Shown here one piece after another: positions 48,572 through 59,910 of a DNA stretch of 64,000 bases (position 1 is the stretch's first letter; each line of letters starts with the position of its first letter). The DNA lies in the NCBI GenBank assembly GCA_016808115.1, contig JAEQBH010000732.1, positions 1 through 64,000 of the forward strand, written 5' to 3'. The position numbers and the translations under genes are program-made. This DNA is from Tetrastigma voinierianum (Eukaryota > Streptophyta > Magnoliopsida > Vitales > Vitaceae). The notes beneath the pieces are model-generated. The model saw only the letters and a list, made by a program, of their open reading frames with translations, was not told the DNA's origin and made no database searches.

Positions 48572-50656
48572 TGGACCGTGAGTCCGAAAAATTCTCTAGA
48601 TCTTGAATGACGACGTAGATCACGCCGTTGAGTTCGTCTTATGAAATCTAGATACATTGTCGAATTTCGTTGAATTCTGAGACAGTCGGAATTTCACATA
48701 TTTCGAGGCGAACGGACGAAGATCCTGAGTGACGCAGCGTAAATTTGAAGCGAGTGTGTGCTCTTAACTTGTGCATGCAATGGGTGGATGAGGATGAGGC
48801 ATGGAGAACACTGGCCTAATGTGTATATGTCAAATGATGGAAGGGTATCCTACACCCCAAAGCCAATTACAGCGATGGAATAGAAAAAGAAAGGATAAAA
48901 TAAAGGAAAGAAAGAAGGGAAAGAAAAGAAAAGATAGAGAAAAAGAAAGGGAAGAAATGAGGAGTTGTGTAGGTTTCGTTTAAGAAAAAGAGAGGCAGTT
49001 TGCCCAACAGGTAGGGGTCTTCTCCTACCTTGGCTAGTTCTTTCTTGAGAGCCATTCAATGTGTGGTATAGCTCAATAAGGGCTAGTTCATAGCGTTTGA
49101 TCAAGCTGTTGGGTGTGGACAGTTTTACGGTTCTTTCTGTAATCCCGGCTCTGAGTTTTAGGAACGAGGTTATACTTGTTGAAAACTATGGACTAACATA
49201 GTTCATATGTCTTTGGAAAATGTGAATTTGAAACTAAGCTTGCACTTGTTGGAAAAATAGGTTGTTTATCTTTGTTTTCACGGGTTTTGAAAGAAAAATC
49301 GAGTGCTTTGGATGTTGGTGTGTGAGGACCGGTTTTTACGGTTCTTAATCCCGAAACACGGGTTAAGAATAAGGATTGCTTCACTATTTGAAAAACTATG
49401 GACCTGCCAGTTCATATGTCTTTGGAAAATGTAAATTTGAAATAAGCTTGCACTTGTTGAAAAATAGTTGTTATGCTGTTTTTCTTGGGTTTTGAAAGAA
49501 AAAAAAAATCAGTACTTTACATGTTAGTGTGTCACGGACAGGATTTTGGTTCTTTCACATGTCTAAAGCTCTGATTCTGGAATAGAGTTATACTTGCTAA
49601 AAACTATGGACTAACCATAGTTCATATGTGCTGGAAAATGTGGGCTGGAAATAGCTTGCACTTGCTGGAAAAAAATAGGTTGTTTCTGTTATTTTTCCTA
49701 GGTTGTGACAAAAAAAAAAAAAATTCAGATTTTCTGGATGAATAACATGTTGTTATATGTATGTTTGAAATATGAATATGGATTGTGTATAGGTAGAAAT
49801 TACATGTAGTAGATGTAGTTGCCCATGATGCCTGGTATGAAGCATGATTTTTCAATATTCCATGTGTTCCTTTGTATACTTGTAATATGAGTTTCAAAAA
49901 CAAAAATCTTTTTTTTTTAAAAAGCAGATTTCATACATGGAAAATGCATGTGTAGGGGAGTCTGTGAGGACTCGAGACATGGGGCATGGCATGTAGACAT
50001 TCATGTAGAAATATGCAGATTTTTACTGAATGTGTGAATATGACATTGCATGTTCACTTAGGTGGGGAGTAGCCCTTGTAGGATATTTTCTCTACTGGGC
50101 ATCGCTCACCCCGTCGTGGAAAAAAAATGTTTTCAAGTGCTAGACATACACCCGGAGGTGGAGACATTTAAGGTCTAGTGAGGAAAAGGCCAGATTTGGC
50201 TTATTCTCTGGTTTTGTAGTATTTTGGACAAAACATCTAGTTTGATTTTGTAAATTGAGGAGTTTTGTAATAAAAACTTATTTTTGAACTTGTTTAGTTC
50301 AGTGTTAATGGTTTCCAATAATTTAGAATGTATGCAAGGTTGATAAATCTGAGAAAAAATGAAATATTGACAGCCGGGTGAGGCTGGAAGTGTAGGAGCT
50401 GAGAAGGGTAGCTTATTGCCCATTTCAGGGTTTGTGTTGCAACAAAGAGTTCTCTGTTGCGACAAAGTGCTTCAGATGTTGTGTCGGGACATGGCCTTCC
50501 ATGTTGCGACATGGTCCTCAGGCCAGGTGCACGACGGGCCTTGACAGAGCGTGCATGATGGAGAAACTCTGCGGCTCGTGGATTTGGGTTGTTTTTAGCC
50601 TTTGTTCATGGACACTATTCAAATGTTTAAAGAAAAATTTCGGTTGGAATTTCACA
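48572..50656 (+). repeat. element B 5' LTR
   Basis: Starts tggaccgtgagtccg (recurring at 57828 as tggcggaccgtgag) and ends ggttggaatttcaca, just before a tRNA-Met-like primer site. It holds a lysine/arginine-rich spurious frame near 48890-48960, a ~208-base tandem repeat and, near the 3' end (50430-50515), several copies of ttgcgaca-type motifs. Confidence 0.85.
49110..49735 (+). repeat. three tandem units of about 208 bases in element B LTR
   Basis: The phrase aaaactatggac begins near 49182, 49391 and 49599. Each is followed by gttcatatgt, ggaaaatgt and agcttgcacttg, then a T-rich stretch. Each unit ends in a short A run. Confidence 0.85.
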
Positions 50657-50659
50657 TCT

Positions 50660-50672
50660 TGGTATCAAAGCC
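50660..50672 (+). other. primer binding site of element B
   Basis: TGGTATCAAAGCC lies three bases after the LTR end. It differs by one base from the perfect complement of the initiator tRNA-Met 3' end seen in element A. Confidence 0.82.
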
Positions 50673-50989
50673 TAGGTATGTGATTACCTAAGGCTTGTTT
50701 GGCGTGGGTCTAGGACACGCAGTTATGGTATAGAGCTTTGGTATGCAATTACTTGCAACTCGGTGTTTTGTACAAGCATCACAGCTTGACACGGCATCAT
50801 GTGCATTGATTGTTTGTGTGTTCTGATATGTTCCATGGGAGATGTATTGTGTTTGTGAATTATGCATGATAGAGCATATATAGAGAACACTAGGGTTAGC
50901 GAACATAACCTTAAGGTTCGAAAAACAAATGAGCATGAGAACGCATGAATGGTTATTTATTAGTGATTGGCATTATGCACCACTAATGT

Positions 50990-53296
50990 TGTGGCGACCC
51001 CCGAGCTTGGTCCGACCTGGTTGGCGGATCTAGATCGAAACCATCAATCAAATCCATTTATTCATATAAACGTTTTTGTTCTCAAATCTTTGCTTGGAGC
51101 GGGTTCAATTTAAACTTAAGCCCGTAAACATTTTACAAATTCAATGGGCCAACATTTTAACAAAATACATTTCTGATGAAGAAGTTCCAAGCCTCTTCAA
51201 AATGGTTTTACAAAATGGATGTTTCAAAGTTCAAATTGTTTTACAAAATATCAATGTTCAAAGAAATGGAGTGAATGCATATGTGGGAACATATATGATT
51301 CATATGAAGCTTTGAGCTCCTCGATCTTGGAGTGCACTTTGATCCTTTGTCGATCACTCGGTGCTAGCATTGATAAAACAATCGCTAAGCATTTTCATGC
51401 TTAGTGGTTCTATACAATTCCATTCTTACATTTAGATTAAATTCGAGTCATGAAATTTTCTAAACAATACTTTCAAATCTTGTTGGATGATCAAATAATC
51501 GAATACAATACATATACAATTTCATATACAATCATTTATGGTTCATTGATCATCCCAAATATACACTTTCATACGATAATCATTTATAACCAAAATCGCA
51601 TTTCTGATATACTTTTCTTTCAATTCGCAATCATGCTTTTTCAATACTAATATGTTAACAATCTCAAATCAATTCCGTTATGCCCTTAACGAATTTAACC
51701 TATGTTTTGTTATCTGGATATGATGCAGCCACGTCCCATTGAAATTTTGGCAAATTGGTATAAAAATATTTGTTTTATAACGTGATGCGGTCCGTTAGAC
51801 TCTTCGGCCCCAGTTATTAAAAATCGATTCTTGACCTCACAGATAATGTCAGGTTGAACACGGATGCAGTGACACATCAATACATTTGTTTGCGATCACG
51901 CTAATTTGGCCCATATTGGTATACCCAATCTACCTTAATGTAAGATTAAAGCGGTTGTAACATTCTATTAAGCGCGGTCGAATCATTTATAGCGAAATCG
52001 ATTACAATATGTACATTTGTATAAACGACTCATTTTCAATAATCATGCAATTTTCATATGCAAACATTTCACAATCATTTGCCTCAAATCAATTAACAAA
52101 TCAATGTTTTTCGTATGTATTTAGATCAGCATTTCAATTATTGAAGCTTGAGAATAGGAGAAGATAGAACAAACCAAATCTATCTCTTTCTTTTTGCTTG
52201 ACTTCAATCTCAAGTCCTAGTTGGGTGATCCTCATAGGTCCTAACCAAATCACACACATCACATTTGTGAGACAGCACTAATCACCTTAACTTGAATATA
52301 CGCGAAGCTGACGGAAAGCGTGAGTATAAATAGTTTTCACTTAGTTTCATTCTTATTTGAACCCCCATTAGTCATTTAATAGGGTTCCTAAACAATCGGT
52401 GTACGGATACAAGGCTTTCGGAACAAAATCCGAAAATTTCCTTGCGGTGAACAATGTCTTATGTGATGCCTTGCTTCACATTTGCGAGTAAACGAAGTCC
52501 TTACGGCCCTTTGGCCTCGTGTGCGCGAAGGACTTCTGGCTGCTGACGAGGAACCCTTCGTTGCATCAAAGGGGACCATGTTTCTTGATTTTCTCTTTGC
52601 TCATTTTGCGATTTTCTCAAAATCCTCAAAAACCAAACTAAACAATGAAACACTTAATGCCATCAAACCATCTGAAGCTAACCAGTGACTAAAACCCGTA
52701 GATGGATTAGGGTTTATAACCAAACATCAAATCTGACTTTTGGGGCTTAGTTTACGCACCTCAAATCACTTGGAACTCTTTGCCCTAGCTTATTCCTTCT
52801 TCCTTCTTGCAAGATCTTGAGCAAAAAGGGAAGAATCACCCAAAACCCTAGCTTTCTCCTCTCTTAAGCTCTCCACACGTTTTTGCACAAATGTGCTCTT
52901 CCAAGACCAAATGTGGTTTTCTTTCTCCTTTTTCCTTAAAGCCTTGTTTAGCTTACACAATAATCCATTTCTCATTTTGGCATTTTTCTTACTTAGTGGT
53001 TTTCATTTCACTTTCATTTATCATTTATTCCACATTAACATTTAAGCTGTCATTTGACCCTTAGGTCCTCATTTTAAAAATTTCCAAATTTGCCCTTTTT
53101 CACTTGGGTTTATTTCCGGGTTCCATTAATTTCTTATTTTAGCATATAATACTTAACCTTATGCTCACATTTTCATTTCACTTTTCGATTTATGATTTGC
53201 TCAGTTTTCAGGAAAAACCCAAGTTGGCTTAATTTATAGCTGGAATATATAATAAAAATTATTATAAAAATTCTAGGGTATTTTTAGGGCGTTACA
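50990..53296 (-). repeat. antisense solo LTR nested in element B leader
   Basis: On the minus strand it opens TGTAACGCCCTAAAAATACC at 53296 and closes GGGGGTCGCCACA at 50990. It is collinear with 23030-25321. The flanks aatgt (left) and aattt (right) differ by one base and are the likely 5-bp target duplication. It has no PBS or PPT next to it. Confidence 0.85.
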
Positions 53297-53348
53297 AATT
53301 TGATAAATGAAAAGAGAGAATCTCAAATTGCTATCTTAACTTGTGTAG

Positions 53349-54455
53349 ATGGCAAGTCGAAGCGTGAGACCGAGAGGTCGTCCATGAGCGATGGCTAGAC
53401 CAGCTGGCTGAGTCGTGGGCATTTGTGGAAGATGGAGCGCTGTATTTACCATGTTACAGGCTAATGCAATTGCTTGGTCGGGGAGGGCCGAGTGCCCTCT
53501 AGAGATTTAAAGCGCATCATCCTCTTACATTAAGAGGGAGAGGGGACTCGATGGTGGCTAACCATTGGTTCCGGTAGGTAGAGAGAGTTTTGGAGGCTAT
53601 GGAGATTACCTCTAATGTGACACGGTCAGATCCGTCTGGTGACATTTCAACTAGAGGGTGAATCCCAGGTATGGTGGGATTGGGTGAAAACCTCCAGAGA
53701 TTGGGAGGCCATGACTTGGGGAGAGTTCCGAGAGCTTTTCATGAGCAAGTTTTTCCCGGCATCTGCGAGGCATGCAAAAGCAGGGAGTTCCTTGAGTTGA
53801 AACAAGGAAATGGTATGTCGAATCATTAGCTAAGTTCACCCGACTTAGCACGTTTCGAGAGGATCCTTGTGTGGTCCACAGGACATGGCCAAGGTGAGGA
53901 AGTTTGAGGATGGTCTAAAGTTGTCCATTCGGGGCAAGATCATAAGATTCCTCCTACAGGATATGGACTCTATGGTTAGGATAGCTATGGCCATAGAGAG
54001 AGAGAAGGGATGCACGAATTATCAGGAGCGAATCTTAGTGTGAAGGAATGAGGTCGACCTTCTTGGTTCGGGAAGAGTTGAAGGCTTCCAGTTCACGAGG
54101 GTTTCAGGGATAAGGTCGCGGCTATCAAGGCTAAGGCCATGTCAGGGCTCCTAGCTAGTCAGGGCTGATGACATGTTTTCATTGCCATCAGCTTGGACAT
54201 ATGAGGCAGAGATTGCCCGCGGGCGAGGATCCCAGACTATGGGACACCTTAGTCAGTCATCAGGATGCCGCCGGATGCAATATGTTCCTCCTTACCCCCA
54301 AAATGCAGGCCCGGGGAGCAGTGTCGAGCTCCAGTCTTGCCTGAGAAGCACTGCGGCTTCACAAGTAGGGGCGAGAGGCGGAGCATGGAGTCGGCGGAGG
54401 TCGGGGCCACGAGGGCGGTCATTTCAAGGACCTAAGGGCGTGTCTATGCCATAAC
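53349..54455 (+). pseudogene. gag: element B gag, frameshifted
   Basis: Opens MASRS like element A. Readable capsid blocks include VWWDWVKTSRDWEAMTWGEF and RELFMSKFFPASARHAK at about 53660-53780, then MAKVRKFEDGLKLSIRGKI near 53886-53942 and LLQDMDSMVRIAMAIERE after it. The zinc knuckle near 54171-54220 keeps C-x2-C-x3-G-H (CFHCHQLGH), but the last Cys is lost to a one-base frame change. A glycine/arginine-rich tail follows. At least four breaks make it non-functional. Confidence 0.87.
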
Positions 54456-54479
54456 ACCATCGACTGAGCCTGCGGATCA

Positions 54480-54660
54480 GTCGGTTATCCAGGGTATGTT
54501 TTTGTTATCTCGCCCTATAGGCAGGATGTTATTTGATACGGTGCATCGCATTCATTCATTCTTCAAATCATGTGTGGAAGAGTTGGGCTTAGAAGGTTGA
54601 GACCTTGGAAAAGTCATTTGTATGGAGTTCTCCTCTTGGGACAAGGGTGAGTGTGCTGAC
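54480..54660 (+). pseudogene. element B aspartic protease remnant
   Basis: The frame reads VIQGMFLLSRPIGRMLFDTV where LFDTG or LFDSG is expected, so the Gly after the catalytic Asp-Thr is missing. The following SFF...VEELGLEG resembles the usual protease continuation before a TGA. Confidence 0.72.
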
Positions 54661-55102
54661 TAATATGTCGGGTGTGAGTTAGGATCCTAGGGATTCTACT
54701 CCTGCGGTGGACCCTCAGGGTCATGGATATGTCAGGAGTTTAATTTATTCGTGGGTGGTTGGCGAGCCTGACGGGTCGATCGCCGATGCGATCATAGGTG
54801 AGTTCTGCGCCTACAAGAGATGAAGTCTGTGTTGGGTTTTAGGGGGATAAGCATGGTTCCTTACCCCAGACTATGTATGACTCCAGATGGCACAGACAAT
54901 TGAGGGGTTGGCTAGCAAGCCTTACCCTAGAGGATGAGGTGAGACAGGATGTGAGTCTACCTCGGGTAGTCTGCGAGTACGAGGATGTTTTTCCGGATGA
55001 GCTACAGGGATTACCTCCCACTTGGGGATGTAGACTTTTGCATTGATTACACCTTATTCGTTGCCCATTTCTATATGACTCCACATAGGATGGCGCCCAG
55101 GG

Positions 55103-55843
55103 TTGGGTCCTGAGGAACTCAAGGTCCTATACGGGAATTATTGGACGGGGGGTTTCATTCGCCCAGAGGAGCACTTCACCTTAGGGCACTCACCGGTTCT
55201 ATTTGCGAAAAGAAGGATCGAATTATGGCGTGTATTGACCCTACGAACCAGGTTGAACAAGGTTACGATAAAGAATCTGTATCCCTTACCAAGGATTGAT
55301 GATCTATTTGATCAATTGAGAGGGACGCGAGTCTACTCCAAGATAGACCTTCGCATCGGTTATCATTAGTTAAGGGTTAGGGAGGCAGACAACCTTAAAA
55401 CAACGTTCAGGACACGGTATAGGCACTTCGAGTTCATAGTGATGCCTTTTAGGTTGACAAATGCGCCGACGACATTCATGGATCTCATGCTTAGGGTATT
55501 CCAACCCTATCTAGATCAGTTTGTGGTGGTCTTTGTTGATGACATCTTGATCTACTCCTAGTCGGAGGAGGAGCATGAGGATCACTTGAGGATTGTTCTC
55601 CAGGCCCTCAGAGAACATCAATTATATGCAAAGTTCAGTAAGTGCGAGTTTTGGCTCATTGAGGTGAAATTTTTGGGACATGTAGTATCAGCTTTAGGTG
55701 TCTCAGTGGACTCGGAGAAGGTCGAGGTAGTTATGAGTTGGGAGAGACTGAAGTCAGTCTTCAAGATACGTAGTTTCTTAGGGTTGGCAAGGTATTACAA
55801 GAGGTTCATTAAGGACTTCTCCCAGCCTTCAGTGCACCTATAG
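55103..55843 (+). pseudogene. pol: element B reverse transcriptase, one frame with two stops
   Basis: A single frame of 247 codons covers KVTIKNLYPLPRIDDLFDQL, then KIDLRIGYH, TTFRTRYRHFEFIVMPF, LTNAPTTFMDLM, and the catalytic box VVVFVDDILIYS near 55525-55560 (FVDD intact). It continues through FLGHVVSALGVSVDSEKVEV to FLGLARYYKRFIKDFS. Only two stops interrupt it: TAG at 55367 (Gln expected) and TAG at 55559. The first finger motif is garbled (RRIELWRVLTLRTRLN where a K-D-G-x-x-R-x-C-x-D-Y-R-x-L-N type is expected), so activity is unlikely even without the stops. This is the best preserved RT in the window. Confidence 0.9.
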
Positions 55844-55859
55844 CGGGGGTTGACCGGAA

Positions 55860-56300
55860 GGGACGAGATTTGAGTGGGATGACTTGTGTGAGCGAGCATT
55901 CCTTGAATTGAAAAGGAGGCTGACTTCAGCTCCTATTCTAATAGTCCCGGAAAGGAGACCGATGTACACAATGTACTGTGATGCTTTGAAGGACGGACTG
56001 GGATGTGTTTTGATGTAGTCCGAGAGGGTTGTGGCTTATAGTTCTAGACAGTTGAAGAACCACAAGCAAAATTACCCCACGCATGATATGGAGTTAGAAA
56101 CCATAAAATATTTGGCACCACTATCTATACAGTGAGCAGTTTGAGGTGTTTTCAGACCATAAAAGTCTTAAATACATCTTCACACAGCGGGACCTCAATA
56201 TGAGGCAGCGTAGATGGATGGAGTATCTAGAGGATTATGACTTCACTTTGCATTACCATCCGGGTAAGGAAAATGTGGTGGCTGATGCACTCGGTCCAAT
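55860..56300 (+). pseudogene. pol: element B RNase H
   Basis: Readable pieces include FLELKRRLTSAPILIVPERR, then MYCDALKDGLGCVLM followed by a TAG at 56016 where Gln is expected. RVVAYSSRQLKNHKQNYPTH and DMELE follow, then VFSDHKSLKYIFTQRDLNMR with RRWMEYLEDYDFTLHYHPGK. One frame change lies near 56105-56130. The catalytic-type D, E and D residues are mostly visible. Confidence 0.88.
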
Positions 56301-56399
56301 TCGTGGGGGTGCGGCGGTATAGCTTCGGGTGGCGGATGCTCGAAGGCTTGTGGGATAGTTTGGACTGTAGTATAGTGATCAGGCTTAGGGAGCGTTAGG

Positions 56400-57200
56400 G
56401 AGTTTGGTGGCTATGCCTTCCCTACTGAGCAAAGTGATTGAGTCCCAGGGACAGGACGTAAAGTTGGTGTCCATCAGGGATAGGGTACAATCATGTACAA
56501 GTGATGAGGGTTGGGCCATTCACATAGAGGGCGGTCTTTGGCATAGGGGAAGGGTTATAGTTCCCCAATTGACTGATTTGAGAGAGGAGATCCTCAGGGA
56601 GTTCCACTGCTCTCGGTTTGCAATGCATCTAGGTGGCACGAAGATGTACCATGATCTTCGTCGATAGTATTATTGGAGTGGGATGAAGAGACACGTTGGG
56701 GATATAATTTGACGGTGTCTCACGTGCCAACAAGTAAAGGCTGAGCACCAGAGGCCAGCGGGGCTACTCCAGCCATTAGAGGTAGCAGAATGGAAGGGAA
56801 CATGTCACGATGGACTTTGTGACTTACTTTCCATGGACAGTACGGAAGCACAAGGCAGTATGGGTGATAGTGGACCAACTCACTAAGTCAACACATTTTC
56901 TAATGGTGCGGATGACCTTCACCTTTGGAGGGATTCTACAGAAGCTATATGTCACGAGAGATGGTCAGGCTACATGGGTGCGATCTCTATTGTATCGGAC
57001 AGAGATCCCAGGTTTAAGGCTTTCTTTTGGAAGAGTTTCCAGAGGACCATGGGGACACAGTTGATGATGAGCACTGCTTTTCATCCATAGATTGACGGCC
57101 AATCGGAGAGAACCATACAAGTGTTAGAGGACATGCTGAGAGCATGCGTCCTGGATCTCAAGGGTAGTTGGGAAGAGCATTTGCCCTTAGTCGAGTTCGA
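56400..57200 (+). pseudogene. pol: element B integrase
   Basis: HCSRFAMHLGGTKMYHDLRR is followed by TAG at 56665 (Gln expected), then YYWSGMKRHVGDI and CLTCQQVKAEHQ, the HHCC zinc-binding region. The catalytic core is seen as MDFVTYFPW, VWVIVDQLTKSTHFLMVRMT and later DRxPxF-like wording with frame changes near 56985. A block with TAG at 57088 (Gln expected) and RTIQVLEDMLRACVLDLKG-type wording (about 57110-57165) follows. The C-terminal part to 57.6 kb is decayed. Confidence 0.85.
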
Positions 57201-57601
57201 CTACAAGCGATAATTATCGGCGAGTATACGGATGTAACACTAGAGGCCCTGTGGGAGGTATCTTTGATCTCAGATTGTTGGGTAGAGGTGGGAGAGATCA
57301 CCCGCGGTTTTGGATTGAGTTAGAGACACCTGCGAGAAGGTGGAGCTTATGCGGAGCGTCTTCTCACGGGTTATCTTAGACGGATGGCGATGACCTTTGG
57401 GGTTGAGGCGGTGATCACGCGTCTTCTTGAAGGTGACTGGCGAGTGGTGGGTTATTGGCGAGGGAAAGCTATCGCCAAGGTTTATTGGGCCCTTCGAGGT
57501 ACTCAAGAGGTTGGGTGCAGTTGCGTATCAGTTAGCGTTGCCGTCAAGTTTATTAGGTGTCCACGAGGTATTCCATGTCTCCATGCTTTAGAAGTATACC
57601 C

Positions 57602-57830
57602 CTGATCCGACTCATGTGGTGGATTGGGGAGAGCTTGTTGTTGATGCAGATGGGACCTTCAAGGAGGGACCTGTGCGTATTTTGGATAGTCGAGATCAGG
57701 TATTGTGATGCAAACTGTGAGGCTTGTGAAGGTGTTGTGGTAGTACCGAGGAGTCGAGGAGGCAACATGGGAACGTGAGGACACGATGCATACCAGATAT
57801 CCTTTCCTCTTTGAGGATGGAGGTAAGTGG
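57602..57830 (+). pseudogene. pol: element B chromodomain
   Basis: VVDWGELVVDADGTFKEGPV is followed by RILDSRDQVL, a TGA at 57706 and then VKVLW-type wording with TAG at 57741 where Gln is expected. GVEEATWEREDT and YPFLFEDGG end the block. This is the chromodomain seen in element A. The frame runs straight into the 3' LTR start at 57828, with no polypurine tract left. Confidence 0.85.
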
Positions 57831-58019
57831 CGGACCGTGAGTCCGAAAAATTCTCTAGATCTAGGATGACGATGCGGATCACGCCATTGAGTTCGTCTCA
57901 TGAAATCTATATACATAATCGAATTTCTTTGAATTCCGAGACAGTCGAAATTTCACGTATTTCGAGGTGAATGGACGAATCATAGAGTGACACTTGGCAT
58001 GAGAGTGTGGTGCCATGTG
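57828..58019 (+). repeat. element B 3' LTR, first part only
   Basis: Collinear with 48572-48760 of the 5' LTR. The match stops at 58019, where element C begins. The remainder should lie beyond the right end of element C, outside the window. Confidence 0.82.
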
Positions 58020-59300
58020 TGATTAGTGCCCAAGTCTTGACTGAATACATTTATTATAGGTTTGAGTGCTTTGTGTACTAATCATGCTAATTAACCCGAT
58101 TGCATTAAGATTCCCTCTTATTTTTAATGATCGCATTTTTGTGGCAAATTTTAGGTTTTGCGAAGGCCCAATTATGCGAAATTGTTGAGTCGATCAAGCC
58201 ACGAAGAATTCAAGTCAAACTCACCATTGCAAATCAAAGATCGAGGAAGGAAAGAAGAGCAAATTGTGAAGAAAGGTGGACCTATGGCAGTGCTTTTGCC
58301 GAAGCCAACTGTGCATCCTACTTGAAACCTTCATTCCCTCCTATTGATTTTCCCACAACACTCACGCCCCAGGTTTTACTTTCCTGACTTTGGTTTCCAT
58401 TTACCCTGTAATAACCTTCGATTTTTGGTTTTTTTTGTAACTTCCCTTACACTGAGCATCTATATAAGTCTCAGTTTGTACAAATCAAAAGATAGACTTG
58501 AATTTTGGATATACAGTAAGCGGGAGGCAGTTTCCCCGCAGCTTCCTTTTCCCTTTTTCTTTCCTTTTCTTTTCCATTTTCTCGGTACCCGAGCCTCCTC
58601 CCGAGGATGACAACTCAAGGATGTTGAAGCTAGACCTCTTCCTCCTTGAAGGGACGGTAGCTGGGGTGTGCTGGAGGTAACTCACGGTTCCACATTTTTT
58701 AACGCCGCGTATTTATGGTTGTTTGTGTTCTGCTTCTCACTTGGTTAAAATCTCTTAGCGATACTCTCTTTAATGTGTATTTGGCAAGCTTTTTTGGGTT
58801 CATTGGATACTCACTAGATCCATTGAGGCTCGATTAGTTGTCTCTGCTAGTTATCGTGGAGTAGGGTTTTGAGATGTGTTTTCCAGCTATTAGGGACATT
58901 TATGCCCATTTAAATGCACATGTTTAAAGGGGAAAATCATAGTTTAGTTTTAAAACTAAATGAAGATCGGTTCGGGAAATGACTATATGTTATCCTCCCG
59001 ACTCGAGGAAAAAAAATACACGAGGACATGTGGTTGCAGCAAACCTAAACCGGTGGCCTAACACTTGAGAGTTCTATTACATTTTTTTCTTAATTTTAGT
59101 TTGGTCGGTGAACACCCCGAAGCCCCCTGTTTTTACGAACCCCAATCGAATTTAATTCACTAGTTTGATTTCCTCAAATCATTTATGCAGAAAACCCATC
59201 CATGTGTTCGACCACTGAACCGCTATCTTTGCGTTAGCTTGACTGCAGCGGTAGGAGCTGGATATAAATTTTGTTGATTAGCTCAACCTGCGTAGCACGA
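58020..59300 (+). repeat. element C 5' LTR (3' limit approximate)
   Basis: Opens tgattag. A promoter TATATAAG at 58461-58468 is kept in the second LTR at 63431-63438. The 3' end is not certain because the second copy is cut at the equivalent of about 59013. Wording near 59190-59290 (catgtgttcgacc ... gttagcttgac) is typical of Athila/Tat LTR ends. No clear primer site is seen. Confidence 0.78.
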
Positions 59301-59538
59301 ATCAAATGGGCGTGGGTGCGAGGATGGTGCCTTAGTGCAAGTGATGATTGTCAGATTACTGTGATCCTCGTCACAAGTCTTGGTGAATTTCCTTTTTATC
59401 GTTTTACGAGTCATATTTTCTTAGTTTTTATTTCCACATTAAAAAAAAAAAAAAAAAAAAAGTCTTTGTAGGATCGTTTTGTGTTGTTTGTGGCCACTAT
59501 TTCAAGTGCGGGATTGCATTTCCGATTAGTTTGAATTG

Positions 59539-59781
59539 AAAATGGAATCCCCATATGGAGAGCAATACAGTCAGGAGGGTAACCCTAGAGCTTACATGAC
59601 AATGAGGGACTATAGGAACCTTCCATGGCAGTGGCAGCAACCTGTAGAGAGAAATCTAAACCCATATAGGTCTATGAGGGAATATAGAGACCAATGGATG
59701 AGTGCACCTGTCTATAATGTTCCCTCAACTTATATACCTCCTGCTTCTCCTCATTTTACCTCAACTCCTCGACCCTGACAA
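59539..59781 (+). pseudogene. gag: element C gag-like N-terminal frame
   Basis: The ATG at 59539 opens an 80-codon frame with two similar blocks (MTMRDYRNLPWQWQQP and SMREYRDQWMSAPVYNVPST), typical of gag N-termini in Athila-group elements. Afterwards a coiled-coil-like stretch (IEQAIHRFEQTSGQFHREQR) continues in another frame to about 59910. Protein coding is lost beyond 60.0 kb. Confidence 0.65.
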
Positions 59782-59910
59782 CCCACCACCCTTATCCCAC
59801 ATTGAACAAGCCATCCACAGATTTGAGCAAACAAGTGGACAATTTCATAGAGAGCAAAGGGTGGTAGTATCGGGCCAATCAGCCAGAGCAGTTTGGGAAG
59901 CTCCATGAAC

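Larger units (their letters stand above)
48572..58019 (+). mobile_element. element B: Ty3/gypsy chromovirus with nested insertions
   Basis: 5' LTR 48572-50656, PBS, leader holding an antisense solo LTR, gag, protease, RT, RNase H, integrase, chromodomain, then the first ~190 bases of the 3' LTR, cut at 58020 by element C. Both LTR starts share ggaccgtgagtccgaaaaat. The coding order and wording match element A, but the LTRs are of a different, shorter (~2.1 kb) family. Without the solo LTR the leader from PBS to gag is about the same length as in element A. Its coding region is better kept than that of A. Confidence 0.92.

Noticed and set aside
48801..48983. Lys/Arg/Glu-rich frame inside element B 5' LTR
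   Set aside because: Low-complexity AG-rich DNA in an LTR, and not present as coding in related LTRs.
57553..57916. Minus-strand frames over element B chromodomain and LTR
   Set aside because: Antisense of a recognised chromodomain, with no independent signature.
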